Source: Aeromonas rivipollensis
Lineage (GTDB): Bacteria > Pseudomonadota > Gammaproteobacteria > Enterobacterales > Aeromonadaceae
Assembly: GCF_010974825.1 (NCBI RefSeq)
Contig: NZ_JAAILA010000009.1
Coordinates: 1 to 60,590, forward strand
DNA: 60,590 bases
Direction of reading: 5' to 3'
The notes beneath the pieces were generated by a model. It did not search any database and was not told the DNA's origin. It was given only the letters and a program-made list of their open reading frames with translations. Position numbers and translations under genes: made by a program. Position 1 is the stretch's first letter. Every line of letters begins with the position of its first letter. Positions 16,126 through 24,436 of the stretch are shown here, one piece after another.

Positions 16126-17732
16126 CAGATCACCATCTCCGCCATGCTGCTCGCGAGAGTGATGCGGCTCACCACCGAGGTACCGAAGACCTCTATCTGC
16201 CAGAACCGGCCACGCACAGGGGGCAACCTGAACGCCCCGGGCACCAGGTTGCCAGGGGACAGCTCCATCACCTGCTCCCCGTCAACGAACAACTTGATCC
16301 CGACCAAGCCAACATCCTGAGCCAACACCCGGCAGCAATTGAACGACGTACCCTCTGGCACCATAAAGCGCTTGGACCGCCAGACAAGCTGGCCATTACT
16401 GGCGCTCCCGCCCCGCCAAATCTGCAAGCTGCGACCCTTGGCAATGTAGAGGGAATCGCTCTCCATATCGGAGACAGCCGCATCCCACCGGTTCGTCAGC
16501 TCACGCAAGTCGCCACTTTTCGGGTCAAAGATGAATGCGTGGGTGTCGGTCATGGCCACATATTTGCCCTCGTGGTGCCATGCCCGCATGGTCTCGGGCT
16601 TCATGGCGCGCCACTGCTTGCGGGTGATGATCTGCTCGGTCACCACCTGCCCACCGCTGGCGCCGATGCCGACCAACCCGTCCGGGGAGGCATAGAGCAC
16701 CACCCCATCCATGGCGACCATAGAGCGACCGCTGACACAGGACTGCGGCAGTTGGCTCAGCTTCTGGGTGGTCACGGATGCCGGGCTCACGCCCTGGGCA
16801 AGATAGGGGTATCCCTTGGTCCCGATCACCAAGGTGGTATCGATGGCAGCGATCGCCACGATGTCGTGCTCAGTGGTCAGCCGGTACTTCTCCGGCCAGG
16901 CGTAGGGAAGGTAGGGTTCGCACAGGTAGAGGGAGTTGCCAGCAAACCCCGCACACATGCCATTCGCCATTTGACACATGCCGCGCATGCCATCCGGCGG
17001 CATGGTGTAGTCGTAGGTCTCCAGCACGGCGCCCAGCTCCCCATCCTCCCGAGTATCGACAAACGAAGCTTGGGCAATGGGCAGCTCGGCGACCAACAGG
17101 TAATCAGCAAGGCCACCACCGGACACCGACCGATATATCCGGCGCTTGGTGATGTTACTGTTCTGGGCTGTCGGCGGGCTCAGCATCAAGGTGACGGATG
17201 ACCCTGGGATCCCGATATTCACCTTTCCACTGGCCGGGCCCGGGGGCCCCTCCTCTCCCATCGCAGTGACGAAGGTATCCACGTAGAAGCGGGTTTCGTC
17301 ATCGGTCAGATCATCATCCACTCCACCAACAGGCGGGGTGATGGCGCCAATCCCGACCGGAACACCTGGGACTGGAATGCCTAACCGATACCACGCCGTC
17401 GGCTTGTTGCTGCCGCCAGTGGCGATCTGGGCATGAGTCACCTTGGGATATTCGCCGTCCGTGTAGTAAACCCGGCCATAAGGGTCCTGAGCGATTGGGG
17501 AACGAATAACCTCCACCACCTTGTTCCAGGCGAACCAGTGCTGGCCATAGTGAAAAAGGGTGGTAGGCACGATGTGCAATTCCACACCAGCACTGGCGTC
17601 ATCCTCCAGCGGGGAGATAACGCCATGGTCAAAATGGCAGTCACGCGCAATCACCGCGACTTCATCCGACAAGAGGTGTGGCTCCACGCGCGGCATAGTC
17701 CCTCGCATGGTGACGATATCGAGTACGGGCAT
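16125..17732 (-). CDS. Tail tube/nozzle-like beta-propeller protein, 535 aa
   Basis: The longer frame to 17786 would start inside a terminator stem, so the ATG at 17732 (MPVLDIVTMRG) is preferred, although its ribosome site is weak. The protein is beta-rich throughout, with repeated aromatic-Gly strands and a fibronectin-like insert at about 110-210. It resembles the roughly 500-residue tail or nozzle proteins of podovirus-like phages with N4-gp56 capsids. It sits between the fibre-like 1382-aa gene and the connector genes. The promoter-terminator module 2 (17756-17824) immediately precedes it. Confidence 0.5.
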   Translation of the reverse strand: MPVLDIVTMRGTMPRVEPHLLSDEVAVIARDCHFDHGVISPLEDDASAGVELHIVPTTLFHYGQHWFAWNKVVEVIRSPIAQDPYGRVYYTDGEYPKVTHAQIATGGSNKPTAWYRLGIPVPGVPVGIGAITPPVGGVDDDLTDDETRFYVDTFVTAMGEEGPPGPASGKVNIGIPGSSVTLMLSPPTAQNSNITKRRIYRSVSGGGLADYLLVAELPIAQASFVDTREDGELGAVLETYDYTMPPDGMRGMCQMANGMCAGFAGNSLYLCEPYLPYAWPEKYRLTTEHDIVAIAAIDTTLVIGTKGYPYLAQGVSPASVTTQKLSQLPQSCVSGRSMVAMDGVVLYASPDGLVGIGASGGQVVTEQIITRKQWRAMKPETMRAWHHEGKYVAMTDTHAFIFDPKSGDLRELTNRWDAAVSDMESDSLYIAKGRSLQIWRGGSASNGQLVWRSKRFMVPEGTSFNCCRVLAQDVGLVGIKLFVDGEQVMELSPGNLVPGAFRLPPVRGRFWQIEVFGTSVVSRITLASSMAEMVI

Positions 17733-17755
17733 GGGGATCTCGGAGAGGCAGAAAC

Positions 17756-17783
17756 GAAAAAGCCCCACTCGGGAGAGCGGGGC
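17756..17783 (-). terminator. Terminator of late module 2
   Basis: GCCCC/GGGGC stem with an inner CTC/GAG, followed on the minus strand by TTTTTCGTTTCTG. That tail recurs after the terminators at 21485, 24363 and 31454. Confidence 0.75.
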
Positions 17784-17795
17784 CATGATGGGTAA

Positions 17796-17824
17796 ATCCT
17801 AACGCTGGGCGCGTCAGGAGGCAA
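17796..17824 (-). promoter_or_regulatory. Late module 2 promoter
   Basis: TTGCCT (17824-17819) and TAGGAT (17801-17796) on the minus strand with 17 bp between them and CAGCGT before the -10. The terminator stem begins within about 15 bases of the -10. Confidence 0.6.
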
Positions 17825-17844
17825 GGCTCACTTCCCGATACCTT

Positions 17845-18159
17845 CTATGCCCAGACATACTGGGGGGTTTCAACAACCACTGTCACCGGTGCCAGGGCGG
17901 CGGCCAGGGTAGCGTCGGTGGTGCGCACGTTGGCGTGATAGCCGGGAACGGGCTCACGCAGCTCCAGCTCGATGCCAGCGACGGTCTGCACCTCGCCAGT
18001 GGGGCGAGTGACCATGCCGGGCGGCAGAAGCTGCAACGATGCGGTGTGGTGATAGAGGGTGCCGGTCTCTGGGTCTTTGATAAAGCCAGCGCCGAGCAGG
18101 GCCTTGGTCATGGCGGCCTTATCGGCCGCCTTGAGGTTGAGGTCGATAAAGTCGGTCAT
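17845..18159 (-). CDS. Small tail-region protein, 104 aa
   Basis: A mixed alpha/beta protein without recognised motif. Its ATG at 18159 overlaps the stop of the 527-aa fibre/spike gene (ATGA), so the two are translationally coupled, as often seen for a fibre and its assembly helper. That role is inferred from the coupling. Module 2 follows its stop. Confidence 0.5.
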   Translation of the reverse strand: MTDFIDLNLKAADKAAMTKALLGAGFIKDPETGTLYHHTASLQLLPPGMVTRPTGEVQTVAGIELELREPVPGYHANVRTTDATLAAALAPVTVVVETPQYVWA

Positions 18160-19739
18160 TTGATTGCCTTGTGCTGGTCGTCAGATAATGGAACAAACCA
18201 CGCTCTGATATTTCGAACATGGCCATAAAAGGCCCGACCTGGGTTGGTGGTTCCGAATAGATAGATATTTCCGGTATAGATCTGATTGAGATACCCATTC
18301 CACTGAGATGGTCTCTTGGCGCCAGCAGCCCAGTGTGAACGGTCTGAAAACCTGAGTGCGACAGTGGTTTTTCTACCGACCAAATCAGCGCCATCCCATG
18401 ACCCTGACGCCATCACAATATGGCCACCCTTGTTCTCTGAGTCGCTCAATTCGTAGGGGCGAGGCCAACTCGACAAACCCTTTCCTAGCAAATCCACCTC
18501 GGTCGCGATACTCATCACCAGCCCAAACGGCTCGTTCCCATACGCTGGCAACCACGCCAAATCCTGCGCACGAGTCACCGCTGCGCCAGCTGTCGGGATG
18601 TAGGAGCTGGCGAACGGCAGCACTTCCAACTGCGAACCGTAGACAACAAAAGACATTGTGGCGCTATCTGCCTGAATGATAAAAGCGGCATTAGCCCCAG
18701 CGACTCTAGTTTGAGTTACCTGATATCTTTTCCATTCAGTAGTTAGAGTAACTGGAACACCAACAGATCCGTTATGAACGCCGAGCCTTACAACCTCACC
18801 ACCAACTACACCTTTAAGCCAAACCGAGGTTGTATAAACAGCGCCATCAGTTAGGGATGAAGCAAGTTCCGGGTTGGTTCCGCCATAGCGAGTTGTGACA
18901 TCAAAGCGAGTTGCATCATTCAGCCCAAAAGGCCCAGGCTGGGCATCGACTTTTGAAGACCCACTGCCAAACGGTATGAATAAATTTGAGTTTTTAACGA
19001 TGTTCTGACTCTGACCCTCAAGAAGTAACCCCTCTTTCTCAAAGCGCGGCTCATTAGCTGCAGCGGTTTTAAGTTGGCCATCCTTGCCGATGTATGTCGC
19101 AGTGGAGTTACGGCTGAAATTCACCATCCGCGCCACTACATCCGACCCGACCAGCACATCCCGCCCATAGCCGGTTATCATCCGCAGGCTGTCAGAGAGC
19201 GGCGCCCACACATCCGGCAGCGGGAGGGCAGACGCTGCGACAATATCGCCAGCCAGGGCCGCGCTTGCTGCTGCCTTGTCCGCCTCCGTCTTGGCGCGGG
19301 CAGCCTGCCCTTCCCCCTCGCTGGTCACGCGCTTCCAGGGTATCAGCGTTTGCTTGGTACCATCCGGCGCAGTCACCTCGATAGTGGCTGCATTGCTCGT
19401 CAGCAGCGCCTGGAAGGCATCACTTTGTTGCTGATAGGCACTCAGGGTGGCCGTCAGGCGACGGGCGAACTCAGGGACGGAATCTGAAAAGGTCGTGACG
19501 ATCTCATAGGCTTTGCCTGTAGCAGTGACGCCGCGATAGGCCTGCACCAGATAGAGCTCGGTGTTCGACACCACGTAGTCCACCTCATAGAAATCCACCG
19601 AGGTGCCACTGGTGATACAAAAAAGGTGGCCCTTGGCCACCCCGTTCTTGGTGTCTGCGAAGGTTGTCCCAGTGCCGGTCACCTTCTTGTTGCCGTTGGT
19701 GACAGCAACCGTGCCGTCACGCTTCCACACTCCAGCCAT
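18156..19739 (-). CDS. Receptor-binding spike/fibre protein, 527 aa
   Basis: The N-terminal 110 residues are beta-rich and resemble a particle-binding domain (NGNKKVTGTGTTFADTKNGV). A short helical linker (about 100-170, Ala/Glu/Lys-rich) follows. The central part carries FSRNSTATYIGKDGQL and PRFEKEGLLLEGQSQN, a signature common in phage head-spike and fibre proteins. The C-terminal 250 residues are a jelly-roll, carbohydrate-binding-like beta domain. TAAGGGGGGCAGC precedes the ATG. It likely binds a surface glycan; no hydrolase motif is visible. Confidence 0.65.
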   Translation of the reverse strand: MAGVWKRDGTVAVTNGNKKVTGTGTTFADTKNGVAKGHLFCITSGTSVDFYEVDYVVSNTELYLVQAYRGVTATGKAYEIVTTFSDSVPEFARRLTATLSAYQQQSDAFQALLTSNAATIEVTAPDGTKQTLIPWKRVTSEGEGQAARAKTEADKAAASAALAGDIVAASALPLPDVWAPLSDSLRMITGYGRDVLVGSDVVARMVNFSRNSTATYIGKDGQLKTAAANEPRFEKEGLLLEGQSQNIVKNSNLFIPFGSGSSKVDAQPGPFGLNDATRFDVTTRYGGTNPELASSLTDGAVYTTSVWLKGVVGGEVVRLGVHNGSVGVPVTLTTEWKRYQVTQTRVAGANAAFIIQADSATMSFVVYGSQLEVLPFASSYIPTAGAAVTRAQDLAWLPAYGNEPFGLVMSIATEVDLLGKGLSSWPRPYELSDSENKGGHIVMASGSWDGADLVGRKTTVALRFSDRSHWAAGAKRPSQWNGYLNQIYTGNIYLFGTTNPGRAFYGHVRNIRAWFVPLSDDQHKAIK

Positions 19740-19749
19740 GCTGCCCCCC

Positions 19750-20427
19750 TTACTGCCCGGTCACGCGGGAGAAGCCTTCGGTCTTGCGCTGCTCCATATT
19801 GGTATCAACCTGGGTCTTTTCACCCAACTGCTGCAGGTAGGCGTTGTAGTGGCCGACAGCCCGATTGGAGTTGGCGCTGTATTCGGAGTCCTTCGAGAAG
19901 GCCCGGTACATGATGAAGTCGATCAGTGGGTTGATGTAGATGTCATCCAGATCGGCCAGCGCCGGCGTGCCCACGTTTTCCACGTCCGTCAGCACCTTGG
20001 ATTGCGGCGCCACGGAGTAGATCACATCCACCTTCACTGCGGCGGCGGGACCGGGGTAGAGATAGAAGTTCTTGGGATCGCGGTCGTCGTAGGTATAGGC
20101 CGCCACACTGGTGCCATCCTTGCCGGCATGCCAGTCCGGGTAACTGTCATCGAGGGCGCGGCGCGGTACGAAGCGGATCACTTTGCCGTCGGCATTGCGC
20201 AGCACCTCGATCAGCCGCAGGGCATCTGCAGGCAGGCTCTGCTTGGTGCCGGCTGCGCAGTTGAACTGCACGTTCTTGGTGTGGGCGTCAGGACGCATCA
20301 ACACGATCGCCTTGGCAGCATCGTTGTAGTAGTCCAGCAGCTCCTGCTTGGGCCAGCGAACCCAGGTGCGATCGTTGAGCAGGGTATTTACCCGCTTCAA
20401 GATCGAGTCAACGGTAACTGTTGCCAT
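19750..20427 (-). CDS. Head-to-tail connector protein, 225 aa
   Basis: Begins with a helical part (VTVDSILKRVNTLLNDRTWVRW, then ELLDYYNDAAKAIVLMRP) followed by a beta domain. This is the usual pattern of the adaptor family found two or three genes after an N4-gp56-type capsid. It is one of a row of closely packed genes (20440, 21023) between capsid and fibre, where portal-to-tail adaptors are expected. AAAGGACTACACAC precedes the ATG. Confidence 0.55.
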   Translation of the reverse strand: MATVTVDSILKRVNTLLNDRTWVRWPKQELLDYYNDAAKAIVLMRPDAHTKNVQFNCAAGTKQSLPADALRLIEVLRNADGKVIRFVPRRALDDSYPDWHAGKDGTSVAAYTYDDRDPKNFYLYPGPAAAVKVDVIYSVAPQSKVLTDVENVGTPALADLDDIYINPLIDFIMYRAFSKDSEYSANSNRAVGHYNAYLQQLGEKTQVDTNMEQRKTEGFSRVTGQ

Positions 20428-20439
20428 GTGTGTAGTCCT

Positions 20440-21021
20440 TTAGAAAAAAGAGTGCTTGCGGGGCGGGTTGTGGAATTCAACTTGGGTCGGGGCACTGTGC
20501 TCTTTGCGGAACCGGCCAGCGCGGCGCCATCCCTCGACAAACTCGGAGCGGTGGTAGTTGGCTCGCTTGGGGTCAGACCAGGGGCGGTCTGGCTGGGCGT
20601 AGAGCAAAGCAGCGACGCCATGGGCAATGGCATCGGCGTGATCGTGGTAGAGCTGGGCTGGGAGGTCGGCCGCGCCTTTAACCGGGGCAGCCACATACCA
20701 GATCCGCGCATCACTGAGATCAGTCAGGATGCTCAACTCATTGGCCGACATGGCGAAGTAGTCTCGCCCGCTGACAAATGGCGCGCCCCCTTCTCCGGTC
20801 AGGTGCAGCACATTGCACGATGTCATCCCGCTGATGTTGCAGACCTCCACCAGGCTGCCGGCTGAAGCGCTGGGCAGTAGTCGGTCAAGGGTCAGCAAGG
20901 CCGACTCCCGGCAGAACGTGATGGCCGCCTCTGTGACGGCCTCACCCAGCATGACTTCGAGCGGGCCGGTGATGTGCAGCCTGACTGTGGGCAGGAACTG
21001 CTCACGCGACACCATCTGCAT
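20440..21021 (-). CDS. Connector/adaptor-like virion protein, 193 aa
   Basis: A helical N-terminal segment (VTEAAITFCRESAL), then short beta strands, then a helical C terminus ending with basic residues (RRAGRFRKEH). Helical bundles of this type before a tail nozzle gene usually form the adaptor ring. The ATG at 21021 follows CAGGGGGAATAAC. Assignment rests on gene order and helix content. Confidence 0.5.
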   Translation of the reverse strand: MQMVSREQFLPTVRLHITGPLEVMLGEAVTEAAITFCRESALLTLDRLLPSASAGSLVEVCNISGMTSCNVLHLTGEGGAPFVSGRDYFAMSANELSILTDLSDARIWYVAAPVKGAADLPAQLYHDHADAIAHGVAALLYAQPDRPWSDPKRANYHRSEFVEGWRRAGRFRKEHSAPTQVEFHNPPRKHSFF

Positions 21022-21022
21022 G

Positions 21023-21460
21023 TTATTCCCCCTGCTCTGCCAGCTTGGCCTTCAGGGCATCACGCACGCGCACCCGGTATTCGGGCACCTTCTCTTGCGG
21101 GCCCTGCGGCTCGATATCCAGATCTTCCCCTTCCACCAGGGTGGCCAGTTGGGCAGAGGTCATCTTGGCCAGATCGCGATCACCGACCACCATGCTCTGC
21201 TCTTCCGCCAGGCGGGCCTGCTCTGCAGCAAGGCGCTCCAGCTCCTCGGCTGCCGCCTGGGAAATAGACTCCTGCCGCTCCAGCTCACCAGCCAGTGCCT
21301 CATGGCGGATCCAGACGGTCGGGAACTCCAGCAGTTGCATGGCGATGTGGCTCTCCACATCCACCGCGGTATGGCGCGGGAACACCAGGCGGCTGCCGGT
21401 GACGGTATCCTTCTTGCTCGGCTTGTCGCCGATGTAAACCACGGCAATCTTGTCGCTCAT
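21023..21460 (-). CDS. Hypothetical virion-region protein, 145 aa
   Basis: The first 55 residues are beta-rich (IAVVYIGDKPSKKDTV). Residues 57-90 form an Ala/Glu/Gln-rich coiled coil, and the C terminus is charged. It resembles small head-completion proteins only in position. A terminator (21485-21508) separates it from the decoration-like gene upstream. Confidence 0.45.
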   Translation of the reverse strand: MSDKIAVVYIGDKPSKKDTVTGSRLVFPRHTAVDVESHIAMQLLEFPTVWIRHEALAGELERQESISQAAAEELERLAAEQARLAEEQSMVVGDRDLAKMTSAQLATLVEGEDLDIEPQGPQEKVPEYRVRVRDALKAKLAEQGE

Positions 21461-21484
21461 GGCGATGACTCCTATTCAGAAACG

Positions 21485-21508
21485 AAAAAGCCCGGCACAT
21501 GGCCGGGC
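21485..21508 (-). terminator. Intrinsic terminator within the late operon
   Basis: GCCCGGC/GCCGGGC stem followed on the minus strand by TTTTTCGTTTCTG, between the decoration-like gene and the 145-aa gene. No module-type promoter accompanies this one. Confidence 0.75.
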
Positions 21509-21526
21509 GCGTAGTGATCGGCTTCC

Positions 21527-21916
21527 TTACAGGTTGCCGACTACCTCGTAATGCAACTTGAGTTTGACGGTGCCCGTTGCCGCCCCGCCGCCAACAGTGA
21601 GGGTGAGCTCCTGGTCAGGCTCGGTCATCAGGTCATCGACCGGGTAATACTTTGCCACCGCCCCCACAGTGCTCTCGGCATTGATGATGGTGGTCGTGCC
21701 GATCTTGGCTGTGATGGTGGTACTCGCGCCCAGCGCAGTGCTGAACATCGTCGCCCCCACCACTTTCAGATTGGGCTCCACTTTGTCGCCGTATGCGACA
21801 ACATCACCAGCGGGTACGGCAGCCAGCTTGGCCACCAGGGTCGGGGAGATAGAGAGGTTGCCGAACGCGCCGACAAACCAGCGGTACGCTCGTGCGATCA
21901 GGGTAGTCTTGGCCAT
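21527..21916 (-). CDS. Capsid decoration-like protein, 129 aa
   Basis: The start at 21916 (MAKTTLIARAYRW) follows AAGGAG with good spacing; the longer frame to 21970 lacks this. The product is beta-rich and Thr/Val/Gly-rich with a long Ala/Thr middle part, like small trimeric capsid decoration or stabilising proteins. It lies directly after the major capsid gene, where such proteins are found. Family not identified with certainty. Confidence 0.45.
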   Translation of the reverse strand: MAKTTLIARAYRWFVGAFGNLSISPTLVAKLAAVPAGDVVAYGDKVEPNLKVVGATMFSTALGASTTITAKIGTTTIINAESTVGAVAKYYPVDDLMTEPDQELTLTVGGGAATGTVKLKLHYEVVGNL

Positions 21917-21981
21917 GATATGGCTCCTTGTCTGGTCAGATAGTGTTGGGATGGGGCCGTTCCGCCCCATTTGTCAGCGGC

Positions 21982-23199
21982 TTAGCGAGCGATGGCGCTC
22001 ACCGCGGTATCCAGCACCATGCAGCCATGGTCCTGGATGTTGCCGTTGCGCTGCTTGAATCGGATCTTCTGCAGGCCGGAGACCCAACGGATAGAGATCT
22101 CGTTCGCGTTGCCATGGTCAGTTGGCTCTTGGTGCATGCCAAAGGAGCCCCCCTGCTCACCGGAACCAAAGGCATTGGCCAGCGCCTGGCCACCCAGCAG
22201 CACGGCGCGGTCGATCAAGGTGCCTGCAACCTTGTCCACTTCCATCCCGGTCGTGGAGTTGGCGGCACACACTTTGACGGTGCTGCCCTGGTTGAAGCGG
22301 ATCGGCATGCCCTTGTACTGCTTGACCAGGATGCCGCGCCACATCGCCCCTTCCCCACGGAAGATGGGGTGGTTCCAGCCTTTGGCTCGCTCTGCCACTG
22401 CAGCCAGCATGGCGTTCCAGTCCTTGCCGGAGCTGGAAGTGTAAAAGTCGTGCCACTGGCGTGGGGTCACGTAGAGCACGAAGAGCGGCTCACCGCCCGA
22501 CGGGTCAGCCACCATGCGAATAGGCTGGATGGGGTTGGCCATCTCGGACAGGTAGAGTGCCATGTTGTCCACGCAGCCGAGGTTGAAACGATCCGCCGCG
22601 TCGATGGCTTCAAAAGTAGTGGCATCACCACCGAAGAAGTGACGTTCGTAGGTTGGTGCCGTCAGCGGGTTGATCATGATCTCAGCAAACTCAGGATCAT
22701 CCGCCAGCGGCAGAATGATGTCTTGGGCAGCGTAGTCGCCACGGGCACCGGCCAACTGAGCAAAGCCTCGCTGATCTACCAGACGACCATAGTAGCCGTC
22801 TGCCAGCAGGGCGCGAGCGGTCTTGATCAGGTCGTGCTTGGTGCGCTTCTGGCTCATCTTGCCGCCAGCATCCACGCCGTGGCGAGTCTGGCTGATCTTG
22901 AGAGAGAAGTCCGCGAAGGACATGCTCTCGAGACGCCCTGCCAGCTTCTTGTCGCCCATAGTCGGACGGCCAGACAGTTGGTGGAACAGCTGCATATCCA
23001 CTTCATCGCCCGCCCCCTTGGCGAGATCGGTAATGCGGACAACGGGGGCGCCATGGTGGGTCTGCTTACCGTCATTAATTTTCACACCTTTCGGCGCCTC
23101 TTCGGTCAGCATGTTCACCAGCGACTGGGAACGGTTGGCAGACGTAAACAACGCCGCCTGCAAAATCTTGTTGGCTTGCGCCGAGGTGACTTGGGTCAT
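21982..23199 (-). CDS. Major capsid protein, N4-gp56 type
   Basis: A 405-aa protein with the general layout of the N4-gp56 capsid family. It has a helical N terminus (LVNMLTEEAPKG), a segment KGAGDEVDMQLFHQLSGRP, the long helix with TRHGVDAGGKMSQKRTKHDL, and a C-terminal domain with VADPSGGEPLFVLYVTPRQW and KRNG-like basic turns. GAGAGGACC precedes the ATG. It follows scaffold and portal in transcription order. It would form the icosahedral shell with the HK97 fold. Confidence 0.75.
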   Translation of the reverse strand: MTQVTSAQANKILQAALFTSANRSQSLVNMLTEEAPKGVKINDGKQTHHGAPVVRITDLAKGAGDEVDMQLFHQLSGRPTMGDKKLAGRLESMSFADFSLKISQTRHGVDAGGKMSQKRTKHDLIKTARALLADGYYGRLVDQRGFAQLAGARGDYAAQDIILPLADDPEFAEIMINPLTAPTYERHFFGGDATTFEAIDAADRFNLGCVDNMALYLSEMANPIQPIRMVADPSGGEPLFVLYVTPRQWHDFYTSSSGKDWNAMLAAVAERAKGWNHPIFRGEGAMWRGILVKQYKGMPIRFNQGSTVKVCAANSTTGMEVDKVAGTLIDRAVLLGGQALANAFGSGEQGGSFGMHQEPTDHGNANEISIRWVSGLQKIRFKQRNGNIQDHGCMVLDTAVSAIAR

Positions 23200-23220
23200 G
23201 GTCCTCTCCTACATGAAAAC

Positions 23221-23247
23221 AAAAACCCCGACACAGTGGTCGGGGTT
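23221..23247 (-). terminator. Terminator between scaffold and capsid genes
   Basis: AACCCCGA/TCGGGGTT stem with TTTTTGTTTT on the minus strand. It stands in front of the capsid gene, so late transcription must be resistant to termination or restart. Confidence 0.7.
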
Positions 23248-23270
23248 GGCTTATTGAAATGGGTGGTGGG

Positions 23271-24197
23271 TTAGTACCCGGCCTGCTCCAGCAGAGCCTC
23301 CATCTGGGCGTCCGTCATGGCGCCCATCTCGCCGATAAGCTCGGTCTGAGACATGGCGCCAAAACGCTCCACTCCAGTGGGGGCTGCATGATGGGTCTGG
23401 CCGAGTGCCGAAGGGCTGGACGGGATGAAATCGGCAGGCTTATCCGCCTCCTTGCTGGGGGCCTTGGCGGGAGGGATGACCTCGTCACCAAAGGCCAGCT
23501 TGGTGCGGCGCGCCGCCTCTGCGAATCGCTCATCCAGCGACTTGCCTTGCCACGCGGGATCAGCCTGGAGCTTTTCATCGACGATGATGGCGAAGTCGAA
23601 GCGGTCCTGGTCCTTCTCCCGCCAGTTCATCAGGTCAGGTACCGCCTGCAGTGCGGCCTGTACCGGATTGGTGGCGGGGGTAACCTGCTGCGGGGCTGCT
23701 TGTGGCTCCAGCTTTTGGAGCTTGCGAGCGATGGCTGCGATGGACTTACCCAGATCCGGGTAGTCCTGCGCCAGCTGCTCGAGCTCCTCCTGACTGATGT
23801 CATCGGGGTCCACATCGGGGTTGATCCCGTGCTTTTCCATCAGCGCCTGCAGCTTGTCCCGCTCGACCTGGGCCTGCTGCGACTGAGCCAACTGCTCACG
23901 CAGCTGCTTGGCTTCATTGCGCGCCTGCTCCAGCACTTCATACGGGATGGTGTGTTGACCGTTCTTGGCCAGGATCACCTTCTCAGGCTCCGTGGCCCCT
24001 TCACCGCCCTGCTCGGTGTTGGCTTGTTCGTTACCGGCTGCCACCTCACCCGCCGACGGCGCGGGTTGTACGTCCGTTTGCTTGGTGCCAGTGCCATCAT
24101 CCAGCTCGCTATCGGGCTCACGCTCGATCGCCTCCAGCATGGCTTCCAGTTCGTCCAGGCTTTCAGTCCCGGTCAGGTTGTCGATGCTCGTATCCAT
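23271..24197 (-). CDS. Capsid scaffold protein, 308 aa
   Basis: Acidic, Gln/Glu/Asp-rich and almost wholly helical, with a coiled coil at about 85-130 (ARNEAKQLREQLAQSQQAQV) and a disordered middle. The C terminus ends in a short helix (MTDAQMEALLEQAGY), the usual capsid-binding end of scaffolds. It sits between portal and capsid genes, the standard scaffold position. GAGGACAACC precedes the ATG. Confidence 0.75.
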   Translation of the reverse strand: MDTSIDNLTGTESLDELEAMLEAIEREPDSELDDGTGTKQTDVQPAPSAGEVAAGNEQANTEQGGEGATEPEKVILAKNGQHTIPYEVLEQARNEAKQLREQLAQSQQAQVERDKLQALMEKHGINPDVDPDDISQEELEQLAQDYPDLGKSIAAIARKLQKLEPQAAPQQVTPATNPVQAALQAVPDLMNWREKDQDRFDFAIIVDEKLQADPAWQGKSLDERFAEAARRTKLAFGDEVIPPAKAPSKEADKPADFIPSSPSALGQTHHAAPTGVERFGAMSQTELIGEMGAMTDAQMEALLEQAGY

Positions 24198-24286
24198 GGT
24201 TGTCCTCGTGGGTTTTCAGTGGGTGGTATCGCTGCCCAAGCGGGGGAAGGCTCTCGGTGAAAGCCCTTCCCGGCTGGAGCTGGGCA

Positions 24287-24311
24287 CAAAAAAACCCGCA
24301 CAAGGTGGGTT
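24287..24311 (-). terminator. Terminator upstream of the scaffold gene
   Basis: AACCC/GGGTT stem with a seven-T run on the minus strand. It is the second terminator after module 3 and before the scaffold start. Confidence 0.55.
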
Positions 24312-24362
24312 CATTCATCGTCGCATTCGAGCTCTGTCGCGGCACGGCACTGGGCTCAGAAA

Positions 24363-24393
24363 TGAAAAAGGCCCAATCTCGAGAGACTGGGCC
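24363..24393 (-). terminator. Terminator of late module 3
   Basis: GGCCCA/TGGGCC stem enclosing TCTCGAGA, followed on the minus strand by TTTTTCATTTCTG. It begins about 12 bases downstream of the module-3 -10. Confidence 0.75.
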
Positions 24394-24404
24394 ATGTTGG
24401 GGAA

Positions 24405-24433
24405 ATCGTAACGCTGGCAGGTCAGGAAAGCAA
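24405..24433 (-). promoter_or_regulatory. Late module 3 promoter
   Basis: TTGCTT (24433-24428) and TACGAT (24410-24405) on the minus strand, 17 bp apart, with CAGCGT before the -10. It starts 4 bp after the portal stop codon. Confidence 0.6.
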
Positions 24434-24436
24434 CTG